From Flavihumibacter rivuli (GTDB lineage: Bacteria > Bacteroidota > Bacteroidia > Chitinophagales > Chitinophagaceae): a stretch of DNA of 64,000 bases. This document shows, one piece after another, positions 6,916-15,493 of the stretch (its first letter is position 1; each line of letters begins with the position of its first letter). A program made the translations under genes and the position numbers. The notes beneath the pieces are model-generated. The model was given only the letters and a program-made list of their open reading frames with translations, was not told the origin of the DNA and ran no database searches. The stretch is from the NCBI RefSeq assembly GCF_018595685.2, contig NZ_CP092334.1, positions 400,001 to 464,000 on the forward strand. The letters are read 5' to 3'.

Positions 6916-9900
6916 TTGAGAAGTTTTGTCCTGCAGGTATTGAAAAGGAACGCCTATTATATCCTGGCCGCTGCCTGGCTATTCACCATCGCATTCATCA
7001 TCAATAATTATTTTGCAGGGGCATCTTCTGCCCGCTACCTGAGGACGGGGATTGAGGAGAGGATACAGCAACAGGAAGTTGGTTTCAAGGACCTGGTTAA
7101 AGACACCCTTCTGTTTAAGGTGCTTTCCAATGGCAGTTACCAGCAAAGCCACCTTGACAGGGTAACAAAGCTTCCCTACGGCCTTTTCATCTACCGACCA
7201 CAGCCTTATGGTAACTGGCAGATCAGTTTCTGGAATACCCAACAGGTATTGCCTAATTCTGACATCATTTATAGTTCTGCTTCCAGTCAGTTCATTCAAC
7301 TCCAGAATGGACAGTATGTATTTATCAGGAAGGAGTTGTCAATAGGGAAGGAAAAACGCCTGGTGGTCGCCTTGCTTCCAGTCAGGTCGGAATATTTCAT
7401 CCAGAATAAGAACCTGAAACGATCCTTTGCTGGCTTTCCCCAGGCAGAGTCCAGTGTGGCGACTTCCGTTTACGAAACGGAGTTTCCGGTGAAAAGCATT
7501 AGCGGGGAAATCCTTTTCTTTCTCCAGCCCAGGAATATCTATGCCAACCAGAACTCAAACGAATGGTCGTTGTTGCTGACTGTCATTGGGGTGATGTTGT
7601 TGCTGATGGCATTGCATCATGCAGCGGTAAGTATTGTAGAGGAGTATGGATTTTTCAAGGGATTCCTCTTCCTCTTCCTCACTGTTGTGGTCCTCAGGTG
7701 GGCTACTTTCTGGTTTAGTGATATTTTCTCCTGGAGGACCTATGAACTCTTTGATCCCTCCATTTATAGTTCAAGTTCCCTCCTGCCATCATTAGGCGAC
7801 CTGCTCATTAACGTATTCCTGTTCTGCTGGCTGATGCTCTTCCTGTACAGGAGGGTAAGCCTGGTCAGGATATCCAGGTTCGGCGAGGGTTTTACCAGGA
7901 ATTTTTTCATTGCTTGTGCTGCAATTATCCTTTTGGGTACGACCTTTTCATTTGCCTATATCATCAAGACCCTGATCTCCGATGCCAGGATATCCTTTAA
8001 TGTGACCAATTTTTTCAGCCTGGATATCTACAGTTTCTATGGATTCATTGTGTTGACCACCCTGGCTTTAAGTTATTTCCTCCTTTCCTCTTTCCTATTA
8101 AAGACCATCAGTCCATTGAAGCCCATGGAGCGGGTATTGTTGTATTCCATCATGGCAGTAGCAGGCCTTTCCTTCCTCACCTTCATGCGCAACAGCAGCC
8201 TGCTGGAGCTCTATATCTTTGTGTTGCTTTGGCTGATCGGCTATGTATGGCTCATGAAGAGGCCATTTCTGCTCAGGTTGGGTGAGCGCTGGAACCTTTC
8301 TGTAGCCTTGCTATGGATGTTTGTTTATTCTGCTTCCATTGCAGTGATCATCCAGAATGAGAACAGGCGCATTGAGATCGACCAACGCAAACGGACTGCA
8401 GAGAAGCTGGCACTACGGGCTGACCCTTCGAGTGAAAGGTTGCTGAGCATTGCCCTTACTTATTTCGATAACGATTTCCTGCTGGATAATTTTTACCGGT
8501 TTGGCCTGGCATCTGCCAACCAATACCTGAAGGATAGCCTGATCAATAAGAACTTCAGCGCCTACCTCAATAAGTACGATACCAGGATCTATACTTTCGA
8601 CAACCAGGAACAACCCTTATACAATAATGATCCCATTTCCTATGATACCCTCAATACTATTTTCATGATAGAGGGGAAGCCTACGAATGTGGTGGACCTG
8701 AGGTATTTTGAAAAGGCATTCGATAAGTTCTCCTATATCAGCAAGAAAACAGTTACGGATACCATTGGCAGTATTGTGGGATATATGTTCATCCTTTCGG
8801 AGCCCAAGAAATACAAGAGTGATGCCCTGGTGCCGGAGTTGTTCCGGTCCAGGAAGGATTTTATGCCCGATGAATACTCGCCTGTCTATAGTTATGCGAT
8901 CTATAACAACAAGGAATTGCTGGATTATTACAACGAGTATGCTTTCCCTATCCGGCTGGCCGATGCCCAGTTGCCGAAGAATAATTTTACCCAGCGCAGG
9001 AATGGTGATTATGATGAATTATGGTTCAGGGATAATAACAAGGTAGTGGTCATTGCCCGTCGTGATAACCTGTGGCTGGAATCCATTACGCTGGTAGCCT
9101 ACCTCTTTAGCTCCTTTTTATTGTTAATGGGTGTTTACCGGATCATTACCGTCCTTATGCAATCACGGCTGAAGTTGTCGGCGATACGGCAGCGTATGCA
9201 ACTGAACCTTCGTATCCAGATCCATACCATCATCATTTCCATCAGTATATTTTCTTTCCTGGTGATCGGGGCCACTACCATCTTCTTTTTCATCAATCGC
9301 TACAATAAGAATAAGCAGGACCAATTGAGCAGGGCCATCCAGATCATTGCCAGTGAGGTGCAGAGCAGGATGGTGAATAAGGAAGTTTTCAGTGATATGG
9401 TGAGGCTCTATGAAGAAGGGGCCAATGAAGCGCTGGAGACCCTTTCCCGTGAGGTGGCCGAGATCCATGGTACGGACTTCAACCTGTATGACCTGAATGG
9501 TGAACTGAAGGTTTCCTCTAATCCCTTCATTTATGATAAAGGGATATTGAGTGTAAGGATGAATCCTGATGCCTATTTCAATATGCATCGTAAGCGCCTG
9601 GTCCAGTTCGCGACCCAGGAGGAGATCGTGGGGATCAGTTATCATAGTATCTATGCCCCTGTAAGGGATGAGGAGGGTAACCCCTATGCCTACCTGAATA
9701 TGCCATCCTTTGACTCGCAGGTGGACCTTAAAAGGGAGATTTCGAATTTCCTGGTGACCATCATTAACCTTAATGCCTTTATCTTCCTGCTTGCCGGGGT
9801 GATAGCGGTCTTCATTACCAACAGGATCACCTCATCGTTTTCGCTTATCAGTGAGAAGATGCGTGCGGTAAGTCTCGGGCAGCATAATGAGGCGATCGAA

Positions 9901-10671
9901 TGGAACAGGGAAGATGAGATCGGAGAACTGGTGAAGGAATATAATAAGATGGTAAACAAGCTGGAGGAGAGTGCCGTTGCACTGGCCAAGAGTGAAAGGG
10001 AAGGGGCCTGGCGGGAAATGGCCCGGCAGGTGGCGCATGAGATCAAGAACCCGCTGACCCCAATGAAGCTCAGCATACAATACTTGCAAAAGGCAATCGA
10101 CAGCAATACAGGTGATGTGAAGCAACTTACTTCCAATGTGGCGCGGACCCTGGTGGAACAGATCGATCACCTGTCCAAGATCGCATCCGAGTTTTCGCAG
10201 TTCGCAAATATCAGCAATGCCAGGATCGAACGATTCGACCTCCATGATGTGCTGTATTCATTGTCGCATCTCTATGAATCGAATGAGCAATTGGAGTTCA
10301 GCTGGAAGCCTGTCCACCGCCAGGTAATGCTGAATGCGGATAAGACACAGATCAACCGCCTCTTCACCAACCTGCTGCAAAATGCGGTTGAGGCAACACA
10401 AGGCTTGGAACATTGTGTAGTTACGGTTGAAGAGGAGTTAAGGGATCTTGTTATCGTAGTGAAAGTGAGTGATAACGGAAGCGGTATCCCCGAAGCAACA
10501 CAGTCCAGGATCTTTACACCCAATTTCACTACCAAGACCTCCGGTACCGGACTAGGCCTGGCGATGTGTAAAGGAATCGTAGAACAGGCCCATGGGCGCA
10601 TCTGGTTTGAAACGAATGAAGGCAAAGGGACTACCTTCTATGTTGAATTGCCGATAGAGCAGGTGTCTTGA
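6916..10671 (+). CDS. Giant NtrY-like sensor histidine kinase
   Basis: A 1251-residue membrane kinase, far longer than NtrY (about 750 residues). After a transmembrane segment at about 15-32 comes an extracytoplasmic region, then a cluster of hydrophobic helices (about 210-480), a second soluble region (to about 720), two further spans near 725-745 and 770-795, and a third soluble region. A span at about 955-975 leads into a HAMP domain ending near residue 1018. The kinase core has the H box AHEIKNPLTPMKLS (His near 1040), an N box (LLQNAVEA), G1 (DNGSGIP) and G2 (TGLGLAMCKGI). The start is TTG, 2 bp after mazG. No NtrX-type regulator is adjacent. Confidence 0.88.
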   Translation: MRSFVLQVLKRNAYYILAAAWLFTIAFIINNYFAGASSARYLRTGIEERIQQQEVGFKDLVKDTLLFKVLSNGSYQQSHLDRVTKLPYGLFIYRPQPYGNWQISFWNTQQVLPNSDIIYSSASSQFIQLQNGQYVFIRKELSIGKEKRLVVALLPVRSEYFIQNKNLKRSFAGFPQAESSVATSVYETEFPVKSISGEILFFLQPRNIYANQNSNEWSLLLTVIGVMLLLMALHHAAVSIVEEYGFFKGFLFLFLTVVVLRWATFWFSDIFSWRTYELFDPSIYSSSSLLPSLGDLLINVFLFCWLMLFLYRRVSLVRISRFGEGFTRNFFIACAAIILLGTTFSFAYIIKTLISDARISFNVTNFFSLDIYSFYGFIVLTTLALSYFLLSSFLLKTISPLKPMERVLLYSIMAVAGLSFLTFMRNSSLLELYIFVLLWLIGYVWLMKRPFLLRLGERWNLSVALLWMFVYSASIAVIIQNENRRIEIDQRKRTAEKLALRADPSSERLLSIALTYFDNDFLLDNFYRFGLASANQYLKDSLINKNFSAYLNKYDTRIYTFDNQEQPLYNNDPISYDTLNTIFMIEGKPTNVVDLRYFEKAFDKFSYISKKTVTDTIGSIVGYMFILSEPKKYKSDALVPELFRSRKDFMPDEYSPVYSYAIYNNKELLDYYNEYAFPIRLADAQLPKNNFTQRRNGDYDELWFRDNNKVVVIARRDNLWLESITLVAYLFSSFLLLMGVYRIITVLMQSRLKLSAIRQRMQLNLRIQIHTIIISISIFSFLVIGATTIFFFINRYNKNKQDQLSRAIQIIASEVQSRMVNKEVFSDMVRLYEEGANEALETLSREVAEIHGTDFNLYDLNGELKVSSNPFIYDKGILSVRMNPDAYFNMHRKRLVQFATQEEIVGISYHSIYAPVRDEEGNPYAYLNMPSFDSQVDLKREISNFLVTIINLNAFIFLLAGVIAVFITNRITSSFSLISEKMRAVSLGQHNEAIEWNREDEIGELVKEYNKMVNKLEESAVALAKSEREGAWREMARQVAHEIKNPLTPMKLSIQYLQKAIDSNTGDVKQLTSNVARTLVEQIDHLSKIASEFSQFANISNARIERFDLHDVLYSLSHLYESNEQLEFSWKPVHRQVMLNADKTQINRLFTNLLQNAVEATQGLEHCVVTVEEELRDLVIVVKVSDNGSGIPEATQSRIFTPNFTTKTSGTGLGLAMCKGIVEQAHGRIWFETNEGKGTTFYVELPIEQVS

Positions 10672-10689
10672 ATAGAGAATGAATATATA

Positions 10690-10722
10690 AAAGGGAGGCT
10701 GTTTAAAATAGCCTCCCTTTAC
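10690..10722. terminator. Bidirectional terminator between the giant kinase and polX
   Basis: The stem AAAGGGAGGC/GCCTCCCTTT (10690-10699 with 10711-10720) carries A and T tracts on its two sides, so it can end both converging transcripts. Confidence 0.75.
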
Positions 10723-10745
10723 AGTTATGTAAAGAACAATACAGG

Positions 10746-12416
10746 TCAGATCTTCCTGTTGGCAGACAGGAATGTTTCGAATGCGGCAAGGTTGAAGCTG
10801 CTGAGGTTGCTGGCTGCTGTCAGGCCGCCCTTCCTGGCGCTGATCACGCCGTAGCGCACATCATCAAATCCTTCCACCTGGTGGGCATCTGGATTAATGG
10901 AAAGAAGGGCCCCTTTTTCCATGGCATATGGGATCCAGCTATAATCAATATCGAGTCTTCGCGGGTGGGCATTGATCTCAAGGACCACCTTATGCTTTAC
11001 ACAGGCGTCGATCACCTGTTCATGGTCAATAGGATAGCCCGGGCGGCTTAACAATAACCTCCCGGTCATATGGCCCAGAATTGTGGTTGCGGGGTGTTCA
11101 ATGGCCCTGAGCAAGCGCTGCATGGCCTTTTCAGCGGTCATTTTCAGGTTGCTGTGTACAGAAGCGATAACGAGGTCAAAGCCTGCCAAGACATCATCGG
11201 GATAATCGAGTGAGCCATCGCCCAGGATATCACACTCAATGCTTTTGAAGATCTTAAAAGGTTCCAGCCTTGCATTCAATTCATCAATATAGGCATGTTG
11301 CTCCCGGATGCGCTCAACCGAAAGTCCGTTAGCATAACCTGCGGACCTGCTGTGGTCACTGATCACCAGGTATTCATAGCCTTTGCTGATACAGCCTTTG
11401 GCCATTTCCTCAATGGTATGCAATCCATCGCTCCAGTTGCTATGACTATGGATGATGCCCCTGATGTCCTGCACCATTATTGGCTCAGGCAGGGAATTGG
11501 CAATGGCCTTATCCAGAAGGGCAGGTAGGTCCCGTTGATAGTCAGGAATGAAGGGCAGGCCAAGGGTTTCGAAAATGCTTCCCTCGTCAGGGTATTCCCT
11601 GTTATCATCAAAGCCGGTACGTGCTTTCAGTTGGTCCAGAAATTCCCTGCTGCAGCTACTCGTAAAGCTGTCGGTAACGAATTTATCCTTGCTTGTGCCA
11701 ATGAATACCATTCGTGCCCCTTCAGGTCCTGTTGCTTCCAATTCATTAGCGGGGGTTGTGGCGCAACTGAAGTTTTGTTGCTGCAGGAACTGTTCTAAGG
11801 TTGCCAGGGGGGTGGTTGTTATGAGTTGTAGGGCGGTGATGGTGTTGGCCTGTCGCCTGATCTCACCCGCCAGTTGATGGTGGTGGTCAGGGAACTGTTT
11901 GCTGATGGCTGCCAGTACCTGGTTGGCATAGCTTTCAATCTCTGCAAAAAGGAAATGTCCTTTATTGTGCAGGTAGAAATTGATGGACTGTTTTACACTC
12001 TCCTGGGTCTTTTCCCCAAAACCTTTGTACATCAGCAACCTGTTCTCATTACAGGCATACAGGAGTTCACCCAATGATTCGATACCCATCTCTTTCCAGA
12101 TGGTGGCGATCTTCTTGGGGCCAAGTCCTTTGATGTTGAGCATCTCCAGCACACCGGGTGGGGTTTGTGCAACCAGGTCAACCAATACCTGGAGCTTACC
12201 CGTGTCCAATAGTTCCATGATCTTTTTCGCGGAAGAGTCGCCAATCCCTTTCATGCCGGCGATCTTTTCCCTGGGGGTATCAGACAATTGAAGCGGCAGT
12301 TTTTCAATGTTAAAGGCCGCGGTAGCGTATGATTTTGCCTTGAATGAATTTTCCCCGTGGATATCCATCAGTTTGGATAGGAGGGAGAATTGGTCAGCTA
12401 TTGCGTAATTATCCAT
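10746..12416 (-). CDS. polX: PolX-family protein with PHP domain and degenerate polymerase site
   Basis: A 556-residue protein with family-X architecture. It has N-terminal helix-hairpin-helix DNA-binding repeats (KGIGDSSAKKI at about 56-66, KGLGPKKIA at 96-104), a nucleotidyltransferase-like middle, and a C-terminal PHP domain (about 317-556). The PHP metal ligands are present: HSHSNWSDG (His323, His325, Asp330), SDHS (353-356) and ECD. In the middle domain the usual G-S-x-R-R...G-D-x-D motif reads AGEIRR...TALQ: both aspartates are replaced (Ala195, Gln197) and Ser by Glu185. It is probably an active PHP nuclease or phosphoesterase in DNA repair without polymerase activity; that last point is inference. 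Confidence 0.88.
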   Translation of the reverse strand: MDNYAIADQFSLLSKLMDIHGENSFKAKSYATAAFNIEKLPLQLSDTPREKIAGMKGIGDSSAKKIMELLDTGKLQVLVDLVAQTPPGVLEMLNIKGLGPKKIATIWKEMGIESLGELLYACNENRLLMYKGFGEKTQESVKQSINFYLHNKGHFLFAEIESYANQVLAAISKQFPDHHHQLAGEIRRQANTITALQLITTTPLATLEQFLQQQNFSCATTPANELEATGPEGARMVFIGTSKDKFVTDSFTSSCSREFLDQLKARTGFDDNREYPDEGSIFETLGLPFIPDYQRDLPALLDKAIANSLPEPIMVQDIRGIIHSHSNWSDGLHTIEEMAKGCISKGYEYLVISDHSRSAGYANGLSVERIREQHAYIDELNARLEPFKIFKSIECDILGDGSLDYPDDVLAGFDLVIASVHSNLKMTAEKAMQRLLRAIEHPATTILGHMTGRLLLSRPGYPIDHEQVIDACVKHKVVLEINAHPRRLDIDYSWIPYAMEKGALLSINPDAHQVEGFDDVRYGVISARKGGLTAASNLSSFNLAAFETFLSANRKI

Positions 12417-12544
12417 AATCTTCTTGTTGCCACTTGGGCAGGAAACCCGAAGGTACAGAAGAACAGGGTTTTAGCTGGTAATTCGTGAAAGGAAGCGGTG
12501 ATGGTTGGTCTTCTTTATTAGCAGGAGGGGAATGAAAAAGAAAA

Positions 12545-12563
12545 GTCCCGGCTGAACCGGGAC
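12545..12563 (-). terminator. Terminator behind the histone-like gene
   Basis: A stem GTCCCGG/CCGGGAC (12545-12551 with 12557-12563) with a 5-base loop is followed on the minus strand by CTTTTCTTTTTC. It lies 25 bp after the stop of the Lys/Ala-rich gene. Confidence 0.75.
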
Positions 12564-12587
12564 TTTTCAATATCGGAAGCTATTTCC

Positions 12588-12824
12588 TTAAGCTTTCTTA
12601 GCGGCTTTCTTAGGAGCAGCTTTCTTAGCGGCCTTCTTAGGAGCAGCTTTCTTAGCAGCAGCCTTCTTAGGAGCAGCTTTCTTAGCAGCAGCCTTTTTAG
12701 GAGCGGCTTTCTTTGCAGCCTTCTTAGGAGCGGCCTTCTTTGCAGCAGCTTTCTTAGGAGCAGCTTTCTTTACAGCTTTTTTTGCAGCAGCTTTCTTTGG
12801 AGCCGCTTTTTTTGCAGTTGCCAT
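12588..12824 (-). CDS. Histone H1-like Lys/Ala-rich DNA-binding protein
   Basis: A 78-residue, extremely basic protein built almost only from Lys, Ala and Pro. After MATAKKAAP it is a tandem array of KKAAPKKAA and KKAAAKKAAP units, like the C-terminal tails of histone H1 and the bacterial histone H1-like (Hc1/HctB-type) proteins that bind DNA non-specifically. It lies downstream of rpmA on the same strand, about 100 bp away, with its own terminator. The repeat array is expected to vary in length by slippage. A role in nucleoid compaction is inferred from composition only. Confidence 0.8.
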   Translation of the reverse strand: MATAKKAAPKKAAAKKAVKKAAPKKAAAKKAAPKKAAKKAAPKKAAAKKAAPKKAAAKKAAPKKAAKKAAPKKAAKKA

Positions 12825-12924
12825 TTTTTTAGAATTTAATGATTAGTAAATGGGTTTACTTGACGTAAAAATATAAACTAATCTGGAACTGCAAAAATTT
12901 TCTTGCTTTTTTAATCGAAAATGA

Positions 12925-13191
12925 TTAAGCAGAAACTTCAACCGGGTTGATAGAAACGATGGTCTTGTTTTCCCTGGTCTTGCGGAATTCAACCACACCA
13001 TCAGCCAGAGCGAACAGTGTGAAATCCCTTCCAACACCTACGTTCTTACCAGGATGGTAGGAAGTACCACGCTGACGAACGATGATGTTACCGGAAATAG
13101 CGGGCTGACCACCATAGATCTTTACACCCAGGCGCTTGCTTTGTGAGTCGCGTCCGTTCTTTACACTACCTTCACCTTTTTTGTGTGCCAT
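12925..13191 (-). CDS. rpmA: 50S ribosomal protein L27
   Basis: An 88-residue ribosomal protein of the large subunit, close to the peptidyl-transferase centre. The start [20 protein letters not shown] and the segment [17 protein letters not shown] are diagnostic. It has no Firmicutes-type N-terminal cleavage extension. It is 21 bp downstream of rplU and shares its promoter. Confidence 0.97.
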   Translation of the reverse strand: MAHKKGEGSVKNGRDSQSKRLGVKIYGGQPAISGNIIVRQRGTSYHPGKNVGVGRDFTLFALADGVVEFRKTRENKTIVSINPVEVSA

Positions 13192-13212
13192 GACGTATAA
13201 GTTTTAATGCGA

Positions 13213-13515
13213 TTAAGCGATTTCGTTGATCTTGATTTTGGTGTAGTGAGCGCGGTGTCCGATCTTCTTACGGAAACCTTTCCTCCTTTTCATTTTAAAG
13301 GCGATCACTTTGTCACCCTGCAGATGGTCAACGATCTCGGCCTTAACTGTAGCCTTAACCGCATCACCAGCAGTGAGGGTTCCGTTGTTATCCACCAGCA
13401 ATACTTCTGGAAACTCTACCTTATCGCCGGCGTTACCTGCCAATTGGGGAACATACAAAGTCTGGTCCTTCTGAACCTTGAATTGCTGACCGGCTATTTT
13501 AACAACTGCAAACAT
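13213..13515 (-). CDS. rplU: 50S ribosomal protein L21
   Basis: A 100-residue ribosomal protein that binds 23S rRNA. The start MFAVVKIAGQQFKVQK and the C-terminal motif KMKRRKGFRKKIGHRAHYT are family signatures, and the length is typical. It is the first gene of the rplU-rpmA operon, with a consensus promoter 22 bp upstream of the start. Confidence 0.97.
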   Translation of the reverse strand: MFAVVKIAGQQFKVQKDQTLYVPQLAGNAGDKVEFPEVLLVDNNGTLTAGDAVKATVKAEIVDHLQGDKVIAFKMKRRKGFRKKIGHRAHYTKIKINEIA

Positions 13516-13536
13516 AACTTACCAAAATTAGGAGTG

Positions 13537-13567
13537 CAAAGGTAAGGGTAAAATCCGTTTCATCAAA
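13537..13567 (-). promoter_or_regulatory. Promoter of rplU-rpmA
   Basis: On the minus strand TTTG (13564-13567) and TACCTTTG (13537-13544) are separated by exactly 19 bases, a perfect Bacteroidota -33/-7 promoter. The rplU start codon lies 22 bp further on. Confidence 0.8.
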
Positions 13568-13621
13568 CAGATTTTCAGAAATATTTACCGCAAATTTAAG
13601 ACAGGGCTGCCTTATCCCCCC

Positions 13622-13629
13622 TAAATTTG
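13622..13629 (+). promoter_or_regulatory. -7 element for the GH3-family gene
   Basis: TAAATTTG fits TAnnTTTG and lies 21 bp before the ATG at 13650. A TTTA at 13595-13598 could act as a weak -33 element with 23-bp spacing. It is divergent from the rplU promoter. Confidence 0.45.
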
Positions 13630-13649
13630 TTCCCAGCCCCCATTGCACT

Positions 13650-15143
13650 ATGAAATTCAAGTCTTTTTTAGCGAAGCCTTTCGCTTCCTATGTATACAAG
13701 CAGGTAAAAAGGTCCATGCAGAACGCCGTGGCCGACCAGGAAGCGATTTTCCGCGAACTGGTCAAGACAGGTGCCGGCACCCAGTTCGGTAAGGACCACC
13801 ACCTGGCCGAGGTTTCCGGCCATGAGCAGTTCACCCAGGCTATCCCCATCCGGGATTACGAGCAGTACAAGCCCTATATCGAGCTGGTCAAGGAAGGCAA
13901 GCATAATATATTATGGAAGGGTAAGCCCATCTATTTTGCGAAAACTTCCGGTACCACCTCAGGGGTGAAATACATTCCGATTACCAAGGATTCCATCCCC
14001 AACCATATCAATACGGCCCGGAATGCGCTGCTCTGCTATATGGCGGAAAGCGGGAATACTGCCTTTGCCGATGGCAATATGATCTTCCTTTCCGGTTCCC
14101 CTGAACTGGAAAGGGTGGGTGGAATACCCACAGGCCGTTTGAGCGGGATCGTGAACCATCACATCCCCAGTTACCTCAGGAAGAACCAGTTGCCTTCCTA
14201 CGAGACCAACTGTATTGAAGATTGGGAGACCAAACTGGATAAGATCGTTGGGGAGACCATTAACAGGAATATGACCCTGATCAGCGGGATCCCACCATGG
14301 ATGCAGATGTATTTCGACCGCCTGATGGATATAAGTGGCAAGAGGATCAAGGATGTATTTCCCAATTTCAGCGTGTTGGTACATGGGGGTGTGAACTTTT
14401 CACCCTACAAGTCCAGGCTTTTCGAAAGCATCGGAAGACCGATCGCGGCTATTGAAACCTTTCCAGCATCGGAAGGGTTCTTCGCCTTCCAGGATTCCCA
14501 ACACGCAGAAGGGCTGCTGCTGAATACCAATAGCGGGATATTCTTTGAATTCGTTCCCGCCAATGAGATCTTCAATGAAAACCCAACCAGGCTGTCCCTG
14601 AAGGATGTGAAGGTCGGGGAGAACTATGCCCTGATCATCAACAGCAATGCCGGTCTGTGGGGATATAACATAGGGGACACCGTGAAGTTTGTGTCCACCA
14701 ACCCTTATCGTATTGTGGTATCCGGCCGTACCAAGCATTTTATCTCGGCATTTGGCGAACACGTGATCGGGGAAGAAGTGGAATACAGCCTGATGAAGGC
14801 TGCAAAGGAAGAAAGGTTGCAGATCACCGAGTTTACCGTAGCGCCAATGATCAGCCAGGGGGCTGGCAAGTCCTATCACGAGTGGTTCATTGAATTCGAG
14901 AAGGCGCCCGACAACCTGGAGGCCTTTGCCTCGAGGGTGGATGCCAACCTCAGGGAAAAGAACATCTACTACGATGACCTGATCACCGGTAATATATTAT
15001 TGCCCCTTAAGATCAGCGTGGTGCAGCGGAACGGGTTCATTGAGTACATGAAAAGCATCGGGAAGTTGGGTGGGCAGAACAAGGTTCCTCGCCTGAGCAA
15101 CGACCGGAAGCTGGCAGATGCCCTGCAGCCCTGGATAAACTAA
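13650..15143 (+). CDS. GH3 auxin-responsive-family protein (acyl-adenylate ligase type)
   Basis: A 497-residue member of the GH3 family, whose plant members adenylate carboxylic acids and join them to amino acids. The ATP-binding motif AKTSGTTSGVKYIP (about residues 95-108) and the later GYNIGDTVKFV and SGRTKHFISAFGEHV segments are visible. Length is close to that of bacterial members (about 500 residues). No signal peptide is seen, so it should be cytoplasmic. The substrate in Bacteroidota is not known; the neighbours do not help, since it is a single gene closed by its own terminator. Confidence 0.85.
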   Translation: MKFKSFLAKPFASYVYKQVKRSMQNAVADQEAIFRELVKTGAGTQFGKDHHLAEVSGHEQFTQAIPIRDYEQYKPYIELVKEGKHNILWKGKPIYFAKTSGTTSGVKYIPITKDSIPNHINTARNALLCYMAESGNTAFADGNMIFLSGSPELERVGGIPTGRLSGIVNHHIPSYLRKNQLPSYETNCIEDWETKLDKIVGETINRNMTLISGIPPWMQMYFDRLMDISGKRIKDVFPNFSVLVHGGVNFSPYKSRLFESIGRPIAAIETFPASEGFFAFQDSQHAEGLLLNTNSGIFFEFVPANEIFNENPTRLSLKDVKVGENYALIINSNAGLWGYNIGDTVKFVSTNPYRIVVSGRTKHFISAFGEHVIGEEVEYSLMKAAKEERLQITEFTVAPMISQGAGKSYHEWFIEFEKAPDNLEAFASRVDANLREKNIYYDDLITGNILLPLKISVVQRNGFIEYMKSIGKLGGQNKVPRLSNDRKLADALQPWIN

Positions 15144-15146
15144 CCT

Positions 15147-15191
15147 AAAGGCCGGCCGGATGATCATAGGGATCGATCCAGCCGGCCTTTT
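15147..15191 (+). terminator. Terminator of the GH3-family gene
   Basis: An AAAGGCCGGC/GCCGGCCTTT-type stem (15147-15156 with 15181-15190) encloses a loop of about 24 bases and ends in a T run, starting 4 bp after the stop codon. Confidence 0.7.
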
Positions 15192-15210
15192 AAAATGAGG
15201 CATAAAAAAT

Positions 15211-15244
15211 TTTGGCTCATTTTCCTGAAAAACGTATACTTTTG
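15211..15244 (+). promoter_or_regulatory. Probable promoter of the arginine operon
   Basis: TACTTTTG (15237-15244) is a full match to TAnnTTTG. TTTG at 15211-15214 could be the -33 element, although the spacing of 22 is three bases longer than the optimum. Transcription would begin near 15251 and give a leader of about 240 nt. Confidence 0.5.
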
Positions 15245-15458
15245 CGTCGACTTCCTTAAAAGTCATTCAACCAGAACTTGAAAGCAGCGAATACATATCA
15301 ATATCATTTCAGTTCCATCAGGGTGATCTTCTCCCTGGATGCTGCTTTTAGTTTCCTTCCGCGACCTCGACGTGGTTGCTGATAGGACGAGCCCTTTGCA
15401 AAGGCCCCTATCAGTGAAAAAAGCCCCCGAGTTACTGAGCCTGCAGTCCAGGTATTAG
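15245..15458 (+). ncRNA. Structured leader RNA of the arginine operon (candidate)
   Basis: Several complementary segments nest in the roughly 240-nt leader. CGTCGA (15245-15250) pairs with TCGACG (15367-15372). AAAGCAGC (15281-15288) pairs with GCTGCTTT (15341-15348). CCATCAGGG (15315-15323) pairs with CCCTGGATG (15333-15341), competing for one base with the former. A separate hairpin pairs CTGATAGG (15379-15386) with CCTATCAG (15407-15414) around the palindrome CCTTTGCAAAGG. A 39-codon ORF (ATG 15339 to TAG 15458) runs through the 3' half and contains four Arg codons. It may be a cis-regulatory element or an independent small RNA. No known riboswitch class was recognised. Confidence 0.4.
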
Positions 15459-15493
15459 CAATTTCCTTTTACTGATCCTTAATTTATTGCCAG

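Noticed and set aside
9163..9645. 160-codon frame on the minus strand
   Set aside because: It is the shadow of the giant kinase gene; its composition is that of a reverse-complemented coding frame.
12588..12824. Simple low-complexity repeat rather than a gene
   Set aside because: A clean ATG, a stop and a terminator fit a real small basic protein, and such proteins are known.
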